Below are positions 23,701 to 35,500 of a stretch of DNA of 64,000 nt, one piece after another. The position numbers and the translations under genes are program-made. How positions within the stretch are numbered: the first letter of the stretch is position 1; each line of letters starts with the position of its first letter. The stretch comes from Eudorina sp. 2006-703-Eu-15 (taxonomy: Eukaryota; Chlorophyta; Chlorophyceae; Chlamydomonadales; Volvocaceae): contig BDSI01000172.1 in NCBI GenBank assembly GCA_003117195.1, positions 1-64,000 of the forward strand, in the 5' to 3' direction. The notes under the pieces are model-generated. The model searched no databases. It was not told where the DNA came from and saw only the letters and a list, made by a program, of their open reading frames with translations.

Positions 23701-25010
23701 CGCACTGTCCAACCTCCCAGTCTGGCCTGATATCTGGACCGGTCCACCACCACGACTCTGTTTCAGGCACCCATCCGCGAATGGACTCCCACACCCCCCT
23801 GCAACCCACCAGTCCGTCCCGGACCACCCCGGGACCCCGCCTACCCACCCACCCGCCCTTCCTGCAGGACAGACATGCACAGGCTATGCCCCCACATGTG
23901 GCATGTCACGCACTCCTGCTCTGCCCGCCTACAAGCACACATGCGGCCACACGTAGAAGCTCCAGGGGACCAGCCCGCGACCCTACCCGCCCACGCAACA
24001 ACCCACCCGCGAACTCGTCGTCATTCTCGTCCGCCATAACCTCCTCGTCGGTCGGGTCCACCATCGTGTCATCTGCCTCGCGGGTGTTGTCCAGGGTCTG
24101 GACCGGGGTAACGAGACACGTGCAGGCAGGGGCCAGGAGGCAGGGGGCAGGGTTGCGGCCCCGATGACAAGGGGATTAGGGATCTCGCGAAGTCGCGATC
24201 GTCCTCACGTGCCACACCTTGACCACCTCCACCCCGCGCAAGGCCCCGCTCGAAGCCCGCACGGTTGCTTCTAGGCTTCTGGTCAAGATGCCTATTGCAA
24301 ATGCGCATCCAGCTAATGGTTTGCAACTCGTATGCCGTGCCGCCAGCGGGAAGATTTTGCGTGCGCCCATGACTCCAGTACTCACATGTTGCACCGGTTT
24401 GGGCGGCGGCTCCAGCCCAAGCTCCTCCGCACGAGCCGCCTCTTTCTGCCGTTTCCGCCTCTCTTTGGATTTGGTTTTCTGTATAAGACGAGGGCATCAG
24501 CGTCACACTATTCAATGGAGAGGATCGAGGTATCATCGACACACAGTCACAGCGGGGGTTCTGGAGGGCACTGCACCTCTTGATACACGCGCGTGCTGGA
24601 CACTGCAGGACCGCCACCAGTGCAGGGCACACACGCTGTCTCGCACACGGCTACCTCCTCGAGGCGGGTCGCGACGATAGACAACACCCTACCAAGATGG
24701 CCGCACAGACATGGTGCTGTGTACGGGCAGCTCGCCGTACAGCCTCTGCAACTTTAGTCCCACTTAACATGACACAAGCATATACAACCCGTACCTCCTT
24801 CTGATGTTTTAGCTTATGGTAGAGTTCGGAGCGTTTCTGCTTGTTGCGAATTCCGCTGGTCTGCTGACCGATGGTGCCGCCGCCTTTCGGCTTGACCGCA
24901 GCATCAGGGTCTTTTCCTCCACGACGATCTTCTTCACCACTTGTTGCTGGTTTGGAATCATCATCCTCGTTCGCCTTGCGTTTTTTGGGGTTCTTCTGAG
25001 ACTTGACCAT
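20749..25010 (-). CDS. RPF1: Ribosome production factor 1 (Brix-domain protein)
   Basis: RPF1 acts in the nucleolus in maturation of the large (60S) ribosomal subunit. Nine exons on the minus strand: 25010-24795, 24478-24386, 24097-24007, 23460-23369, 23015-22896, 22544-22353, 21934-21870, 21435-21342 and 20877-20749. All junctions are GT-AG with matching phases, giving 363 residues against about 350 usual. The N-terminus is Lys-rich ([14 protein letters not shown]). The acidic stretch [16 protein letters not shown] precedes the Brix domain (from about residue 135), which includes [49 protein letters not shown] and [20 protein letters not shown]. It ends with [20 protein letters not shown], the family hallmark, and a basic tail. 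It is divergent with the small gene at 25596. Confidence 0.95.
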
Positions 25011-25595
25011 TTTAAACAAAGTATAAATGAGAAGTCAATATGAGCTCAGCTTAGCTAGGTTTGTTGGAAACGAGCCACAGGAACGCCTGCTACACAATTT
25101 GTTACAGACACAAAGGTGGCCGGAAAATGGGCTGCATTACTTAATGCGGATGTTTGATACTTCCAACAAATAAGACTTGTATATCAATCTGGAAGAATTA
25201 CGTGCAAGCTCCGTTGCTTGACGAAATTGCGCGCCTGTCATCAACCGCTCCGAAAGCTCCACGAGGCCGCACAGCATGCATTTCAAAGACGTGACAGTCT
25301 TGTGAGACTGAATATCACCGGTACCCTGAACAGTTATAAACTCCTGTCTGCAATGTTATTTGGAAATGAGGTCTGCAGTTTACCCAGGGTGACGTGTTGA
25401 AGGGAAAGGTTGCTGCGCTGCTGATTCAGTTGCTTCATATATCACAACCTAGACTAAAGTTGTTACAAACCTCATTTTGTAGCCAAGCGGCCGCTGTTGT
25501 GCGAACGGTTAGGCCTTCGCCTTCGTCTCGGCGCTTTTACGGCCGCATCACATTTGCAGCTACGACGGCTTCATCGAAGTTCGCGCAATTGTTAA
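25011..25595. promoter_or_regulatory. Divergent upstream region between RPF1 and the gene at 25596
   Basis: About 585 bases between two opposite start codons, so it must hold both promoters. It is moderately AT-rich. No specific element was recognised. Confidence 0.4.
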
Positions 25596-26151
25596 ATGGC
25601 TCAAGACGACGTCAATGCAATTCGCTTGGCCGTGACTGCATGGCACGACAAGCTCCTTTCACTCCCTTCTACACAGGGTGTCTTGCTTCACGGACTGGTG
25701 GGTCCATTTGCTTTCTTTCTATTTGCAATTTATACCACTTCCTCCTGGCTAAGTGCGGTGTGGTGTTATCGAAACGTGCCCAATACCGCAGCGTCAGGCT
25801 CCCCCACTTGAGGAGCGTGGGGCCGCTGTTGCGGTCGCAGCAGAACACCTAGCGACTTGCTTGGAGGTGCGTGGGTATCTCCTCCTTGTTGGTGCGGCCA
25901 GCTTGAACCCAACCCTTGTCAGTTAATGTCAGTTGCTTTCCGATGACGGGTTCCGACACCGTCACTTTAATTTGCAGGACAAACACCTACCTGATGGATT
26001 GATAGACGACTTGCTAAGCATCTGCGAAACCTTCACGGCGCTATGTGGTGTGGGCCTGCCGTCAGGTAAGGCAGCCTCGCGTGACGTGTTCCTGTTGCCC
26101 CGTCCAGAACTTGTGCTCTTCAACCCCCTTGCCCTTGACCCGTTTCCTTGA
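25596..26151 (+). CDS. Small hypothetical protein, three exons
   Basis: Proposed exons 25596-25697, 25792-25866 and 25978-26151, all phase 0, giving 116 residues. The start is MAQDDVNAIRLAVTAWHDKL. Exon 2 reads RQAPPLEERGAAVAVAAEHL and exon 3 DKHLPDGLIDDLLSICETFT. Introns have donors GTGGGT and GTGCGT and pyrimidine-rich tracts before CAG. If the first intron were retained, the frame would instead read a hydrophobic stretch (GPFAFFLFAIYTTSSWL) and stop at 25811; the splice signals favour removal. A further open stretch at 26202-26360 (MLSYTPGAYVPSD... to a TAG) could be another exon but does not fit in phase. No family recognised. Confidence 0.42.
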
Positions 26152-26719
26152 CCTGGCACGCCGACGTTTGACATGGGTGTCGCTAGCTGGTCGGCCTTAG
26201 AATGTTGAGCTACACGCCGGGGGCATATGTGCCTAGTGATTGCGGATCAAACGCCCACGCTGAAAGCCTGAGACCAGCCATCTTGGGCTGGTACACGTAC
26301 CTTGAGCTGGCCAACATTGCCGACGCTTCTATCGAGGGGACCAGTCCAGGGGTTCAATAGTCGTCAGTGCCATCACGGCACCCAGCGCATCATCCATCGA
26401 TTCCCCGCCTGATACCTGATACAAACAAACCGATCCTAAAGACTACAACACTCTTGCATCACGACACCAGCCTTGGTCGCCAACGTCTGCACGGCAGGAC
26501 ACCCCCATGGCGCTTGCGTTGTCCGACCTCCTTACAGATTGGAAGCTCTTTTCCTTATTCCTGTGGGTGGTGGTGCATGGTTGTTCTTTAGTTGATGGGT
26601 TGCCTACTGACTTGAGCTCCGCCAGGGGTCCATGAGGGCGCTTCCCTACTATTATTAAGGATGTTACAGCGGACCCCTATATCACTGCTTTATACCGCCA
26701 TTCTCCAAGAGAGTTCCGC
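26152..26719. other. Intergenic or exon-bearing gap upstream of globin 1
   Basis: Contains the 52-codon open stretch at 26202-26360 and, near 26655, the shared 15-mer also found at 12638. Nothing else is recognisable. This is the likely promoter side of the globin gene. Confidence 0.35.
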
Positions 26720-29247
26720 ATGCCCATGCCCATGTCCGCTCCACAACCGACAGCAGGTCCGGACCACCCGCGAATCGGCAGCGCCCCCCTCAATCCCGCA
26801 AAGCTGAAGCTGCTCAAGACGGCCACGGGGCTGCCCGTGCACACCACGTCGATTGGCAGGAGGGCGTCGGCCAGCTACTGCGTGTGAGAGGGGCCACTGC
26901 GAGGAAGGGGGCAGGAACCGGGGGGAAAGGGGGGCCAGTGACTGGGGCGGGCCCCTGAAGGGTCCGATCCCATGGGTCAGTCAGGGTCAGTCAGGCGGTC
27001 AGGGCGTCAACTTGGGTGGAACGGGAGTAGAGGGTGGGAGCGCGGGAGGCTTAGGTTCCAGCTGTGGGCCGACTTGGGATGTCTGGACTGAAGACCCGGG
27101 CGCACAGGACAGGACAGGAGCGACCCGGCGGGCGGTGGTCCCTGCGGCTGGCGTCGGCGTTGGGGTGTATCGGGTCGCGGGTTCTGGCGGAAGGGGTTTA
27201 CGCGAGTCACCAGCGCCATTACGACGACAGCGACGAGGGTTCAATCCACCCCACGACCATTCCTGTCTGCTCGACATTTCTCGGCCACGTCTCGGCCACG
27301 AAAGCGGCACCGTACTTTGCCCGCCTCGCGAAATGCACCCAGTACGACACATGCACGCGCGTTGGTGCCTTAGGGTGTCGGTGCGTGGCGCCTGACTGAC
27401 CACCAGCCCAACGGCGTGTTCGGTTTGCACTGCCTTGCTGGTGGGGCTTTCAGGTACGAGAGCATAGGCGGTTGGGAGACGCTGTCGGCGGCCGTGGAGA
27501 GCTTGTACAACCGAATGCGCAACGACCCGCGGTGCGCCTCTTTGTTCGCGGAAGCCAACGAGCAGAACCTCAAGACGCACACGGTATGTACGGGACATGT
27601 ACGAAAGTCCTTCAAAACCGTACGGCATTGCGTGCGACGCGAACCTGAACCACCGTTGCCCGCGCGTGCTTGCACGCGCGTCCCCGTCCGTGGGACTGCA
27701 CCGCTTGGCGCATCGCTGATATTATTACCAGTACTTCCAAAGAACGCCGTGGACGTTCGTTTTATTTCCATCGCCAAAGCGCCCCATGCGGTTGTCCCCT
27801 GCCGTGCCTGCCTCCAAACCGTCCACGTCGGTCAGTTGGAGTTCCTGACTTGTGCGCTGGGCGGTAAGGCGCGCTTCACGTCCTCGACGCTTCTCACCAG
27901 CCAGCGGGACCAGCTGCGCAACCATGGCTTCGGAGTGGGCCAGTTCGATGTGATGCTGCAGCACATGAAGGTGGGCAGGCGCGGGGCGGAGCCACCGCGC
28001 TCAGCCCCATGGCGATTTGCGACGAAAATGCATTATAAGTTGTGAAGCTGGTAGAAGGGGGATATACGATCATCGGATTCGCCGATGCTTGACGTGGTAG
28101 TAAATACTAGATGTAACACGGCCGCACGTCGAGACGGCAGCGGACTCTGTCTGTCGCTCGACCGGTCATGCTTCTCACTCGGGAGTTGGCGGTGGCGGAT
28201 TCTCGGGATGCAGAGGCGGCAAACGGGCAGCGAGGAAAGGATGCACCCGAAATCACATGTCTCACGCTTTCGATAAATTCCGACGCTTTTTTGGTGCCCT
28301 CTCTCGGCGGCTGCTCCCTGCGCGCCATCACCGGCCGCAACATCGCCAACGCCTCGTTGTACATTGTCGTACCGCCGTGATCAGGCCGTGCTGGACGAGC
28401 TAGGGATCCACCAGGAGACGGCCGTATCCGCCATCGCGCTCCTGCGCTGTCACAAGTGAGGCCGCTGCCGTGTCTCTGGGTGCTGCAAAGTCCATCCGCT
28501 CCGGTGCCCCTTTCGCACACGCTGCTGGCTCGGCACTGCTCCGCCGGGTCGCACACACCGTAGGGCGGGTCGAACCGGGGCACTGCCTGCCGAGTGCCGC
28601 AGCCCCGGTTCGACCCGCCCTACGGTTTGTGCGACCCGGCGGAGCAGTGCCGAGTCAGCAGCGTATACGAAAGGGGTTCGGCAGGAAGTGCGTTACGTGT
28701 CGGTCGGTGCGTGCCGATGCGGGGTGGCGGTGTCGTTGTCGTGCGTTGGGGCCCTCAGCTCCGCCTGGCCGCGTCATGCCGCTGGACCTACCCCTCGTTT
28801 CCCTGGACCTACCCCTCTGTTTCCCTGGACCTACCCCTCTGTTTCCCTGGACCTACCCCTCTGTTTCCCTGGACCTACCCCTCTGTTTCCCTGGACCTAC
28901 CCCTCGTTTCCCTGGACCTACCCCTCTGTTTCCCTGGACCTACCCCTCTGTTTCCCTGGACCTACCCCTCTGTTTCCCTGGACCTACCCCTCTGTTTCCC
29001 TGGACCTACCCCTCTGTTTCCCTGGACCTACCCCTCTGTTTCCCTGGACCTACCCCTCTGTTTCCCTGGACCTACCCCTCGTTTCCCTGGACCTACCCCT
29101 CTGTTTCCCTGGACCTACCCCTCTGTTTCCCTGGACCTACCCCTCTGTTTCCCTGGACCTACCCGGTGTCGTCTGGTGCCGCGCAGGTACCTGTTTGAGA
29201 AGCGGGCGTCGGAGTCGGAGGACGAACCGGAGTCCGCAGACAGCTGA
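26720..29247 (+). CDS. Truncated globin 1 (trHb group 1 type) with substituted haem ligands
   Basis: Five exons: 26720-26883, 27454-27583, 27836-27970, 28385-28455 and 29187-29247, all GT-AG with matching phases, giving 186 residues. Truncated globins bind haem in a 2-on-2 fold and handle O2 or NO. After a Pro-rich N-terminus the globin core starts at VYESIGGWETLSAAVESLYN, with the B10 Tyr in SLYNRM, then FLTCALGG, GFGVGQFDVMLQHMK and LDELGIHQETAVSAIALL. Aligned on the QFD/HFD anchor with globin 2, the proximal F8 His position is Gln121 (TSQRDQL), and the E10 position, Lys in globin 2, is His97 (KTHT). The C-terminus is acidic (SESEDEPESADS). Intron 4 contains a large hairpin and a minisatellite. 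Three in-frame ATGs lie together at 26720-26734; the first was chosen. Confidence 0.88.
28521..28662. repeat. 60-bp inverted repeat with 22-nt loop (hairpin) in globin 1 intron 4
   Basis: Arms 28521-28580 and 28603-28662 are complementary at 58 of 60 positions; one of the two exceptions is a G-U wobble in RNA. The transcribed intron would fold into one very stable hairpin. Confidence 0.95.
28784..29163 (+). repeat. 22-bp minisatellite, 18 copies, in globin 1 intron 4
   Basis: The unit is GGACCTACCCCTCTGTTTCC plus CT. Three copies lack the bases TC or CT and are 21 or 20 bases long. The array fills the 3' half of the intron up to about 20 bases before the acceptor at 29186. It is pyrimidine-rich on the transcribed sense strand. 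Confidence 0.97.
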
Positions 29248-32200
29248 GGACGAGGAGCTGCCCGGGCCCGGGGTCAGGCCATCGTCCGTGGCGATACCAG
29301 CAGCGACAACGACAGCAGCGGTAGCAGGGGCATGTGCTGGTCGGTTGATGCCGGCAGGAGCGTATGGGTCAGCGGTGGCAGCATCGGGCTGCGGTGGTGG
29401 CAGCGGTGGTGCCTGTTCGTGGGCCGCTGCTGCTGCTGCGGCGGCGGTGTTGCTGCCGCGAGCGGCCACGTTTGGGTGGCCTTGGAGGGCTCGCGGGACT
29501 CGCGGGTCGAGACGTATGCAGCCGCCGCCCTGGCGGCTGCAGCAGGCGGCGGCTGTAGCAGCAATAGTAGCAACAACTGCAGCAAGCGGCAGCGGCGTTC
29601 AATCCCACCTGATGGTCGGTCGACTTGGATCAGTGGTGCAGGCGGCGATGCCAGGGGGTACCTATCTCCTCACTGCCGCCGGCCTGTTACCGGGGGGAGG
29701 GGGCAGCTCGCTAGGCAGGTGGCGAAGACATGTCTACGCGCCGCACACCGGCGGGCGGATGCGGCATCGAATGGCTCGGGCGCTTCGGACAACAGACATA
29801 AGGCGGCGTGGCTGTGGCTGTGGCTGTGGCTCCTACGGGTCGGCTCCATCCTGACATGATGTACGGAAGCGGTAGCGAGTGCTGGTGGGAGGCCGGACGG
29901 CTCCTCGCCGGTGCTTCTCCTTCAGGGTTTCAGGGTGCTCGATTGGGGCACGGCAGGCCCGCATACAAGAACGCACCGCATGCACCGCCAGCTTCAGTCA
30001 TCGTACCAAGCCGGGAGCGGCCGAACATGGATCTGCAAAGCATGCGTTGCGTTGCCATAAGTGCAGCGCAGGTGTACTGTGATAGAGTCACGAGGTGGTA
30101 GTCGTGCTGTACGCGCGGCATGTCCGGTCATCGTACTGCACTAGGTGGTTTGGTGGCGGCGAGATGGGGCAGGATGCCTTCGTCTCCAGGCGCAAGCACC
30201 TACATCACAGCTGGTGCGGCTGCGGGGTGGGTGATGTACCGGCGGTTTTGGTCGGTAGCGGATGCTGGCGCCTCGTTTGTTGCCCCTTGCCGACGGTGCA
30301 CAGCGCATGTGGAGAATCGAAGCATGTCCCATTTGCAGGGTTCGGAGAGTTGCAGAAAATAATCATGCACCAAGAGTTGAAGCCGGTCGGGCAGCCAGGG
30401 TCGCCGAAGTGGGTTGATGGGGATGTATGCGCTCGAGCGCGTACGTGGGCTGAAGCGCTGTTCCCATGTCCTGGGCCGCTACGCCCGATATGCAGGCCCA
30501 AATTTGTTTGTTTTTTGGTGGTAGTCAGTCGCGTTCACAGAATGGCACAAAAGCTTCCGCGTTCGTGTCATCGTTGCCATTTGTGTCCTGTACCGTCTGC
30601 ATTGACTTTTCTTTATCGCATGACTGGTTGGGAAATGAAGCTGGATAGGCCCTGGGCAGCGTCGCGCGATGCGGCGCGCCCGCGGAATCTGCGCCTGCGG
30701 ATGGAACGGATTCGGGGGGGGCCATATGTGGTGCTTCGCTTGCTTGAATCTTAAGATTTTGCCGAGTTGAGGGAGCACATACATGTGTGCTACGTGTACG
30801 GCATGTGACCTAAGGCCTGTCGTGACTTCTGGCTGGACATGTACAATGTGGCGGGACTGGACTTGCATTATTTACAAAGAACGTGTTGCGCTTGAGTGGT
30901 GTGTGCGCTCTCGCCGGGTGACATTGCTTGGTCAACCTTCATGTCTGCTTCCCTCACTTGCTCGGTTTGAGCGGAACAGTGCAGTCATTTTTGGTTCTAC
31001 GGCGGTGTCATCGTCTGAAGAACTGAGTTCGGAGAGAGGAGTTATGTATGATGCAACGGGTGGCAACCTCGATCGGAGATTCGCCTGACATCGATCTACG
31101 CGGTTCGAACAGGGGGCATGGTGATGAAGGTGGTGTCGGTGGTGTCCGACGAGGCGTTTGTTTCCTTGCAGGCCGCGGGCCCACACAACTGGGCTGCTCA
31201 CTCACTGCCTGGCAATGATCCTCCCCAGAGCTTGCCGGGATGGGTCGCGGCTGATGTAAAATGCGACGCATGGGGCGCGCCTGTACGCCACGCCATGCGA
31301 GCATCCTGCCACACTTCGTCGTGAATACAGACGAACTAAAGAACTCCTCTGTGTCCCATGAATGCGCTCATCCCTCGCGCGTGCAACTGCTCGTACAGCG
31401 CCGCCATTAGCGGGATGCTCGTACACGCCACAGGACACATTGCCGTACATGCGCGGACCAGGAGCGCGAGTCGAGCGCGAGGGCGTTCCAGTAACGATGA
31501 TACATGGGATTCCGGGCAATGGTAACGGTTACCGTTACAGTGGGCTCCAGACCCCAAAACACCCCACGAGTAGAGCCAGGTAGAGCCAGCTGGCATCTGA
31601 CCCAACGCGATATTCGGAGCGCACCCCACCCCGTACCCTGCAGTGCAACTTTCCAAGACGGCCAGAGAACAGCAACCTCAAGCTGCCAAGGCGACACCCC
31701 AGGCTCAGGGGAGGCAGTCCATGGCCACTGACTTGCATAGTTTATCTCACGGACAGATACGGCTGGGGCGCAGGTTGCCCCAACCGCTGCGTTTGGCCCG
31801 AATGCGGGTGGACAGCCTGAGCTAGCAGGGTGCTCACACTTGACCCGCGCATGCCCCTGGTCCCGCGCAGCGGCCCTTAATGGAACCGCCTTTGGTGTCG
31901 TGTCTGGGTGACCTTGGCAGGTATCACATCTTAGCCGGTTTTCGTTGGCGACGGCCTTGACAGGATACAGAAGCGATTGGCAAACATCCGAAAATGCGAC
32001 GTAAAGTCAAGATGTTCATATTAGTAACTTTCGCCTCTGTTCGTACCAGGTTGTACGGCACTACAGTTTTACCGTGTAAACGGGCATGGTAAACGGGAAG
32101 CAAGCACAGAACACAGAATACGCCCACGTTTTCGACATATACCCTATTTATCCTACTTTCGCTTCATCGGATCGGAGTGGATGTCTGCATTCTGAAGGTT

Positions 32201-32543
32201 TACTTGGACGGACTCTCTGGTTGGATCGCAGGCATGGCCATCTTGCTTACTGCTTGAGGAGATGCGTCGAATATAATACATCTTCATTCCAGTGTTACCG
32301 TGAGGTTGGAACGGGCCACGCCAGGACGCGGCGGGAGACCCGCTGGACTTGTTGCGACTTGTTGGACTGCCGATCGAGCCCATCGTGACGAATGGGACGA
32401 GGTGGGTGATGCTGATTTAACATGGATGTGGCAATCCACCAAAGTGATGGCCAAACGAACTACAGCAGGCGCCGGCGTCAATCTATCTGACATATGTTAT
32501 CTTCTTTGTATAATACCATTCTGTCAATATCTCGCATGATTAG
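29248..32543. other. Intergenic, no gene recognised
   Basis: Near 29300-29840 it is rich in GGC/GCA-type trinucleotides that open several frames (Ala, Gly, Ser), without domains. From 30 to 32.5 kb the composition is mixed and no exon with a recognisable motif was found. Confidence 0.45.
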
Positions 32544-35500
32544 ATGCCGACCGCCCCTGAGTGTGCATTCGGCCGGCCCGTGGTTCCGCGTGTCCATGTC
32601 CGTTGGCGCATAGGTCGTCCAGCCGCAACCTCCGCATCCAGCAGCCGCGTCGCCCGTGCGCTCCGCGCGGGCCTTGCGTCACTGGACGACCCTCTGGCCT
32701 CCGCTGGCGAACCAGCGTCAGTCGGCCAGGCCGTGGAACGCTACGCGGCAACTGCCAGGAAGGTCTGCGAGATCGCCCGAGTGGCAGACGGCGCAACCCG
32801 GCAGCAACAGCAGCGGAGCGCTGAGCTGCTTCAGCCGGGGACTGAAACTGCAGGCCTGCTCATGCAGCTGTTCGGGCATGTGCCCGCCTTCCCCTCGAAA
32901 CGCGAGCTCGCGGAAACGCCCACGGAGCAGTGGCTGAGCCGGGTCGTTCACACCAACGCCACGGCCGCCATCGCAGGGCTGCTCGACCAAGCACGGGTTC
33001 TTTATCCGTACGGCAGTGAGTTGCCGAACAATATGGCGGCGTGCATCTTCTCAGCCGCCGAGGCGTTGGGCGACATCGTCAAGTTTGCGTGGGAAACGCC
33101 GTCTTCTGCAGACGGCGTTTCACCGGCCGATGTCACCTCCCTGGATCTGTTGCGCGCTCGGCTGCTGGCGCAGCTGGCCGATCCTGAGGTGGTGCAGACG
33201 CTGTCGCACCTGCCGGGATTCGTGCGGAGGGAGGTATGGCCGTGGATCGAGCGGGTCGCAGGACACAGCGGCAGCAACCACCAGGGCGCACGCGGCGGGC
33301 ACGGCCGAGTCGGCCGGCCCCACCCGCGCCACATCACCATCGTCGGGGCCGTGCTGTTCGGCGACGCCCTCCTGTCCGCCCCCATGCGCTGCCTGACGTG
33401 CGTCCTGGGGAAGGCGCAGAGCGCGGGCAGCAGCGGGGGTAGCGCACTGTCAGGGCCGCAGGCGCAGCAGTTCCTGGCGACCGTTGCCCAAACGCGCGTG
33501 GTCCCGGAGCTCTGCGCGGCGATGCTGGCGGGGCCGCACTGCACGGGGGTGCTCCGATGGGGCCCTGCGTTTGCCGGGTGCGACGGGCGCACCGCAGGCG
33601 CCGCGTACGCGGACATGCCTGACCTCATCTCTGCTCTGGCCGATCTGTTGTGCTACATCGCTGCCGAGTGCGACAGAGCCAGCTGCCTGGAGATCCTGGG
33701 CGCGCCCGAAGTGCGGCAGCTTCAGCTGGCAGCGCTGCGGCAGTTGGAGGCGGTGGCGGATCAGTATCATGGATGCCGCGAGGCGCCGGTTGCCGGGACG
33801 GGTGGCCGAGCCGCGGCAGGGGCGGCAGGGGAGCTGACTTCCGCCCTCAGCAGCGGGGCATCGAATTGGGATGGTGGTTGCGGGGCGGGCGGCGACGGCC
33901 GGGTCAGCTCCCCGAGCGGCGCTCAGAGGACGCAAGGCGCGGCGGCGGGCAGCGCAAGGCGCGAGGCGGGCGGTCGCGGCTGTGCGGATACGCCCACCAG
34001 CGCCGGCGGCCTCGGCACTACCGGCGGCGGCACGGACACGGCGGACGGCTCCCCCGCAGCCGCGCGGACACTGCGATGGGATCTGGTTGACCTGGACCTC
34101 CTGCGACGCATCCACTCGGACCTTACACCGACGCAGCTGGCCAGAAGGTTGGCGTGCAGCGCCTGGGTGTGCCTTGGTGTTGCGGTCGGTGCCTTCCAGC
34201 AGCTCAGGGCGGCCGGCCGTAAGGACGAGGCAAGGCTGCTGGCGGCCGAACTGCTGCCCAGCCGTCTGGAGGCTGCGGCCGTGGGCGCGGCTGTTATGCG
34301 GACTGTGCGAGCCAGCATGTCGGCAATCACGGAGAGTTTGCGGGAGCCTGCTGCCGAGCGGGGCAGGGGAAGGGGCAGCGCCGCGGAGGGGGGCGGTGGG
34401 GCCACCGCACACGGCCATGACGCCGCGTCGTGTCCACCGCTCAACGTTGATGACTACGATGTCATCCTCGGGGCACATGTGCCGGGTATGGTGGAGGAGG
34501 CCGGGCATCTGATGCGCTTCGTGCTGGTGTCGCGGATGTTTCATGCGCCGCGGGATGAGGCAGCGGCGGCCCTGCCCGACCTGCTAGAGATGGCGAGCGG
34601 CCTGCTGGACACCGTCGCGGCGGCGCTGGAGGCCGCTGGAGCCGGGGTGTTGGGGCAGCAGGTGCACCTGGACGAGATATCTCGGACGGGCGACTTCGGG
34701 ACGGACTGCCTCTTGTGGCTGCTGCACGGGCAGGTCTTTGGAGAGCCGGGCCTGCAGACCGGGGAATCCGACGGTGAGGGCCACCGGCGACGGAGGGCGG
34801 TGCAGTCGGGGGGCAGGCTGAAACGCAACGGATTGAAGACTCGACCTCAAACACTCCATGTGGTAAAGTAAAGTGCCCTGGACGGGTTTGATCTTTGATG
34901 CCGCCGCGCGGAAAGGCCGCGCGCATTTGCATGTCGTCGGAATGCATCTGGGGCGCGCGCGTTGGCGGCAGGTATGTACCGTATCACGTGCCGCGTCTGC
35001 CTTTGTGTGGATTGCTTTTTTTATTTTTCTGCTTGCGGCTGTTCGGCTGTGCGTGCCGCCCCGCAGAGGCAGACGCGGGGCCTGGTATGCTGTGGGAAAG
35101 CATCAGCCCCGAAGCCCAGGCGGCAATCGTGCAGCGACTGGTCCCCACTGATCTGCTTCACTCCCTGGACGTGCTGCTGCGGGACTCGGTGAGGAGGGGC
35201 TGCTGGGAGCGACATCCAGCGGGGATGCACCAGCGGCAGGGGCAGCAGCGGCGACAGCGGCAGGATGGGCCCTGCAATCCGCTCATCCTGTCGCCGCTTA
35301 TTCCGCAGCTGCTGGGGCCGTTGATGCACCAGCGGCTGGTGCGGTGGCGGGAGCAGCAGCGGCGGCAGGGCGACGGCGACGGCGGCGGCAGAAAGCACGA
35401 CGGGCGCGAGAGTGACGGCCGCTTCCGCTGGCGGGCACACGAGGAGCTGGGGCTGCTGATCACAGCCCTCAAGGTGATCCGGCGCGACGTCGCGGGGACG

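Noticed and set aside
25596..25811. 71-residue small membrane protein
   Set aside because: The hydrophobic half coincides with a likely intron (donor GTGGGT, pyrimidine-rich end, CAG). Removing it joins frames that read as a soluble protein.
28594..29854. Long plus-strand frames with a repeating Pro-Gly-Pro-Thr-type peptide
   Set aside because: They read through the intronic minisatellite of globin 1, whose units lack stops. Splicing removes the array.
33450..34544. Minus-strand open frame of 364 codons inside MYND gene A
   Set aside because: It is an antisense shadow of the GC-rich coding exon. The plus strand has conserved paralogous blocks and the MYND finger.
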